A stretch of DNA of 64,000 bases from Gillisia limnaea DSM 15749 (lineage in GTDB: Bacteria; Bacteroidota; Bacteroidia; Flavobacteriales; Flavobacteriaceae): the NCBI RefSeq assembly GCF_000243235.1, contig NZ_JH594605.1, positions 343,982 to 407,981 of the forward strand, written 5' to 3'. The translations under genes were made by a program, and so were the position numbers. Positions 62,066 to 64,000 of the stretch are shown in pieces (the first letter of the stretch is position 1; each line of letters starts with the position of its first letter). Below the pieces are notes generated by a model. The model did no database searches, was not told where the DNA came from, and worked only from the letters and a program-made list of their open reading frames with translations.

Positions 62066-62359
62066 ATGAATGAATTTATAAACAAACATAATTTTAATGA
62101 AAGAGAACTCGACAGGATCATAGAAATGGCCTGGGAAGATCGAACTACCTTTGAAGCAATCGAATATCAATTTAAAATAACTGAAGCAGAGGTCATAGAA
62201 ATTATGAGGCTTCAACTGAAACCAGGTAGTTTCAGACTTTGGAGAAAAAGGGTTCAGGGAAGAAAAACCAAACATCAAAAATTACGTGAAAAAGAAATCG
62301 GCCGCTTTAAATGCAGCCGACAACGTTCCATCTCAAATAACAAAGTATCTAAGCGTTAG
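62066..62359 (+). CDS. DUF2805 / TIGR03643-type small protein
   Basis: A 97-residue basic protein. FNERELDRIIEMAWEDRTTFEAIEYQFKITEAEVIEIMRLQLKPGSFRLWRKRVQGRKTKH is the complete signature of the family, which has a helix-turn-helix-like start (E-L-D-R-I-I-E-M-A-W-E-D-R-T-T-F) and a W-R-x-R-V-x-G-R-K-T-K-H end. Family function is not known, but genes of this kind are often found beside DNA-repair enzymes. Here it is 33 bases downstream of the AlkB-like gene. The stop abuts the stop of the convergent S1/P1 nuclease gene. Confidence 0.9.
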   Translation: MNEFINKHNFNERELDRIIEMAWEDRTTFEAIEYQFKITEAEVIEIMRLQLKPGSFRLWRKRVQGRKTKHQKLREKEIGRFKCSRQRSISNNKVSKR

Positions 62360-63142
62360 TTATTTGTAAATCTCGTTTAAAACATAGGCCAGCCTAATTC
62401 CGCCTTTTTGAAGTTGTTCCCTCACTACAGGAAACCAATCGTACATGTAGCGATACCCAAGTTTTTCACCAATTTCAGCCGAAGCGTATACTTTCTTGCT
62501 TAACTCATTAGATTCATACATCCAGTCCTCAAAAGTTCCCGAAGCGATTTGTTGTTTTTCTTCTTTGGTGAGATCCGTGGTATTTTCGGCTAATTCGGTA
62601 TAGCTCATATTAAAGGATTCAATCATTTTGGTATCCCAAACACTGTGAATGTTCGTACCGTCATTATACCATCTTACCTGGATGTCGTTTCCTCCTTTAT
62701 CTTCTCCCCTTCCCGCGTGGAGTGGTTGATGAAGATCCCCTACAAAATGAACAAGCATTTTTAAATAGAATTCCTTTTCCTCTCTGGAAGCAGATTCATC
62801 CTGTAATACGGCTTTGCATTTTTTTAAGGCCGCCAGAAGGTCACCATCCGGATTTGCAGTTTCCAAATTGTATTTTGTTTCTCCGGGTGGCATATTCACA
62901 TAATGCCATGGACCATATTCCCGGTATTTTGAGTCACTCTTAATTTCATCGGCATAAGTAGAAACGAGTGCAAGGCTCTTGCCTTGTAATAGTTTATAAA
63001 TCTCTTTTTTTGCTTTCTTACTAAGATAATTTTGAGCTATTTCTCCGGTAGCACGATGTCCATTTTGTCCCCAGTCATATTCTGAAGCAAAGGAAATACT
63101 CAACCCCAGAAAAAAAACAGTTATTAGTAACAGGTTTTTCAT
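62360..63142 (-). CDS. S1/P1-family zinc-dependent nuclease, secreted
   Basis: A 260-residue protein with signal peptide MKNLLLITVFFLGLSISFA. The mature start EYDWGQNGHRATGEIAQNYL supplies the N-terminal Trp and His zinc ligands. TYADEIKSD, GPWHYVNMPPG, HFVGDLHQPLHAGRGEDKGGND and NIHSVWDTKMIES supply the other His/Asp ligands of the three-zinc cluster. S1/P1 nucleases degrade single-stranded DNA and RNA outside the cytoplasm. It is convergent with the AlkB/DUF2805 genes. With the secreted EEP protein it makes two exported nucleases in this window. Confidence 0.94.
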   Translation of the reverse strand: MKNLLLITVFFLGLSISFASEYDWGQNGHRATGEIAQNYLSKKAKKEIYKLLQGKSLALVSTYADEIKSDSKYREYGPWHYVNMPPGETKYNLETANPDGDLLAALKKCKAVLQDESASREEKEFYLKMLVHFVGDLHQPLHAGRGEDKGGNDIQVRWYNDGTNIHSVWDTKMIESFNMSYTELAENTTDLTKEEKQQIASGTFEDWMYESNELSKKVYASAEIGEKLGYRYMYDWFPVVREQLQKGGIRLAYVLNEIYK

Positions 63143-63286
63143 GAGCTATTTATTGTTTTAAATCGGATAAATGAAATTTATAAGTGTACTCCTATCGATT
63201 GAGATGTCTATAAAAAAATTAATCCTGTTGTTAGGAATTGTGCAAATATAAAGAAGGATATCTTATCTTAACGTTAAGTTATGATT

Positions 63287-63316
63287 TTGTACTTAAAATT
63301 TATTTTGATATATTTA
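63287..63316 (+). promoter_or_regulatory. Bacteroidota-type promoter for the SPFH gene
   Basis: TTG (63287-63289), a 19-base spacer and TATATTTA (63309-63316) match the TTG-N17-23-TAnnTTTG consensus except for the last base. The start codon follows 39 bases downstream. Confidence 0.5.
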
Positions 63317-63355
63317 CGATATTAAAATAATATCACATTAAAAACCACTCGAAAA

Positions 63356-64000
63356 ATGGCTTCAAACGAAAAAACCACAAGTCCCTCCAACGGCTATTTA
63401 ATGCTGTTTTTTATTTTCCTTCTATTCATAGCTAGTATAGCGGGATTTATTATGTTTAAATCTCCCTGGTTTATTCTGGTTATATTTTTGTCCTTTTTTC
63501 TGGCAGCCGGATTGATTCTTGTAAATCCAAATGAATCCAGGGTTTTACTTCTTTTTGGGAAATATAAAGGAACTGTAAAACAAAATGGATTATTTTGGGT
63601 TAACCCGCTATTTGTGAAAAAGAAGATCTCTCTCCGGGCGAGGAATTTTGACAGTGAGCGTTTAAAGGTGAACGATAAAATGGGAAATCCTATAATGATA
63701 AGCACTATTTTAGTATGGCGGGTTCAAAACACCTATAAAGCAGCTTTTGAAGTGGATAATTTTGAAAACTTTGTAGTAGTGCAAACAGATGCTGCAGTAC
63801 GAAAACTAGCCAGCCTATATCCTTATGACAATTTTGCAGATGAAGGCCTTGATGAAGATATCACTCTTCGCTCCAGTTTAAATGAAGTAAGTGAAGCCCT
63901 GGAAAAGGAGGTTCAGGAACGGCTGGAAATAGCGGGAATTGAAGTGCTGGAAGCTCGTATTGGATACCTGGCCTACGCCAATGAAATAGCAAATGCCATG
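63356..64000 (+). CDS. SPFH (band 7) domain membrane protein, N-terminal part
   Basis: The frame opens with ATG at 63356 and is cut by the window end after 215 residues. Two hydrophobic helices (YLMLFFIFLLFIASIAGFIMF and WFILVIFLSFFLAAGLILV) precede the SPFH domain, which starts NPNESRVLLLFGKYKGTVKQNGLFWVNP, continues with RARNFDSERLKVNDKMGNPIMISTILVW and FEVDNFENFV, and ends in the visible part with LEIAGIEVLEARIGYLAYANEIA. SPFH proteins are flotillin/stomatin-like membrane scaffolds, often linked to proteolysis. The C-terminal coiled-coil is outside the window. Confidence 0.93.
   Translation, partial: MASNEKTTSPSNGYLMLFFIFLLFIASIAGFIMFKSPWFILVIFLSFFLAAGLILVNPNESRVLLLFGKYKGTVKQNGLFWVNPLFVKKKISLRARNFDSERLKVNDKMGNPIMISTILVWRVQNTYKAAFEVDNFENFVVVQTDAAVRKLASLYPYDNFADEGLDEDITLRSSLNEVSEALEKEVQERLEIAGIEVLEARIGYLAYANEIANAM

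Noticed and set aside
1..64000. tRNA or rRNA genes, CRISPR array, prophage or integrative element
   Set aside because: No T-loop/CCA-like strings, no regularly spaced direct repeats, and no integrase, capsid, terminase or relaxase genes were seen.

Overview
The window looks like chromosomal DNA from a member of the Flavobacteriia (Bacteroidota), plausibly a marine Flavobacteriaceae relative of Gramella or Salegentibacter. This is inferred from gene content: a giant secreted nuclease with SprB-like repeats and a type IX secretion (T9SS) sorting tail, Bacteroidota-style Wza/Wzc/Wzi exopolysaccharide proteins, PAS-rich kinases paired with single-domain response regulators, AT-rich spacers, almost no Shine-Dalgarno sequences, and promoter-like boxes of the TTG / TAnnTTTG type. 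No 16S gene or tRNA is present, so genus is not settled. No prophage, CRISPR array or intact insertion sequence was seen.

Layout. 1-3.0 kb: end of a diacylglycerol kinase gene, a long gene-free stretch, a small secreted protein, an Hsp20 chaperone and a WG-repeat protein. 3.2-10.7 kb: a co-directional stress-type cassette of four tandem universal stress proteins, an ATP-cone/PD-(D/E)XK nuclease fusion, a beta-CASP metallo-beta-lactamase RNase-like protein and three paralogous small coiled-coil proteins. 10.7-13.6 kb: repeat-containing spacer with a decayed coding fragment, then a vWA lipoprotein. 13.6-16.5 kb: proline operon proC-proB-proA. 16.5-29.9 kb: secreted multi-domain nuclease, M61 peptidase, CPA2 antiporter, small lipoprotein plus DUF2231 membrane protein, a SulP transporter fused to a carbonic-anhydrase-like domain that lacks two zinc ligands, and an S10 carboxypeptidase. 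29.9-34.9 kb: threonine operon thrA-thrB-thrC with a candidate leader-peptide attenuator. 35-40 kb: a possible miniature mobile element, a SnoaL-like protein, an AAA+/VWA pair and a membrane phosphodiesterase/nuclease-like protein. 40-47.2 kb: signalling operon with a 1519-residue multi-PAS histidine kinase, two single-domain receivers and a receiver-PAS protein that keeps the H-box but has no ATPase domain. 47.3-57.1 kb: surface-polysaccharide locus (Wzi, CpsB-type phosphatase, Wzc, Wza, and a PglF/PglE/PglD/PglC-like set). 57.1-64 kb: a spacer with a possible transposase remnant, a DUF6503-like lipoprotein, a TPR hybrid histidine kinase, a DoxX-like protein, an AlkB-like dioxygenase, a DUF2805 protein, an S1/P1 nuclease and the start of an SPFH protein.

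How the genes fit together. Proline and threonine synthesis are self-contained operons. The 47-57 kb locus could make an acetamido-dideoxy sugar, load it on undecaprenyl phosphate and control export by tyrosine (de)phosphorylation, but it has no glycosyltransferase, flippase or polymerase of its own. The 3.2-10.7 kb cassette is the best candidate for an uncharacterised system: ATP-sensing Usp proteins next to an ATP-cone nuclease and an RNase-like hydrolase suggest an energy- or nucleotide-responsive nucleic-acid module. All functional calls rest on motif recognition by eye; no database search was run.
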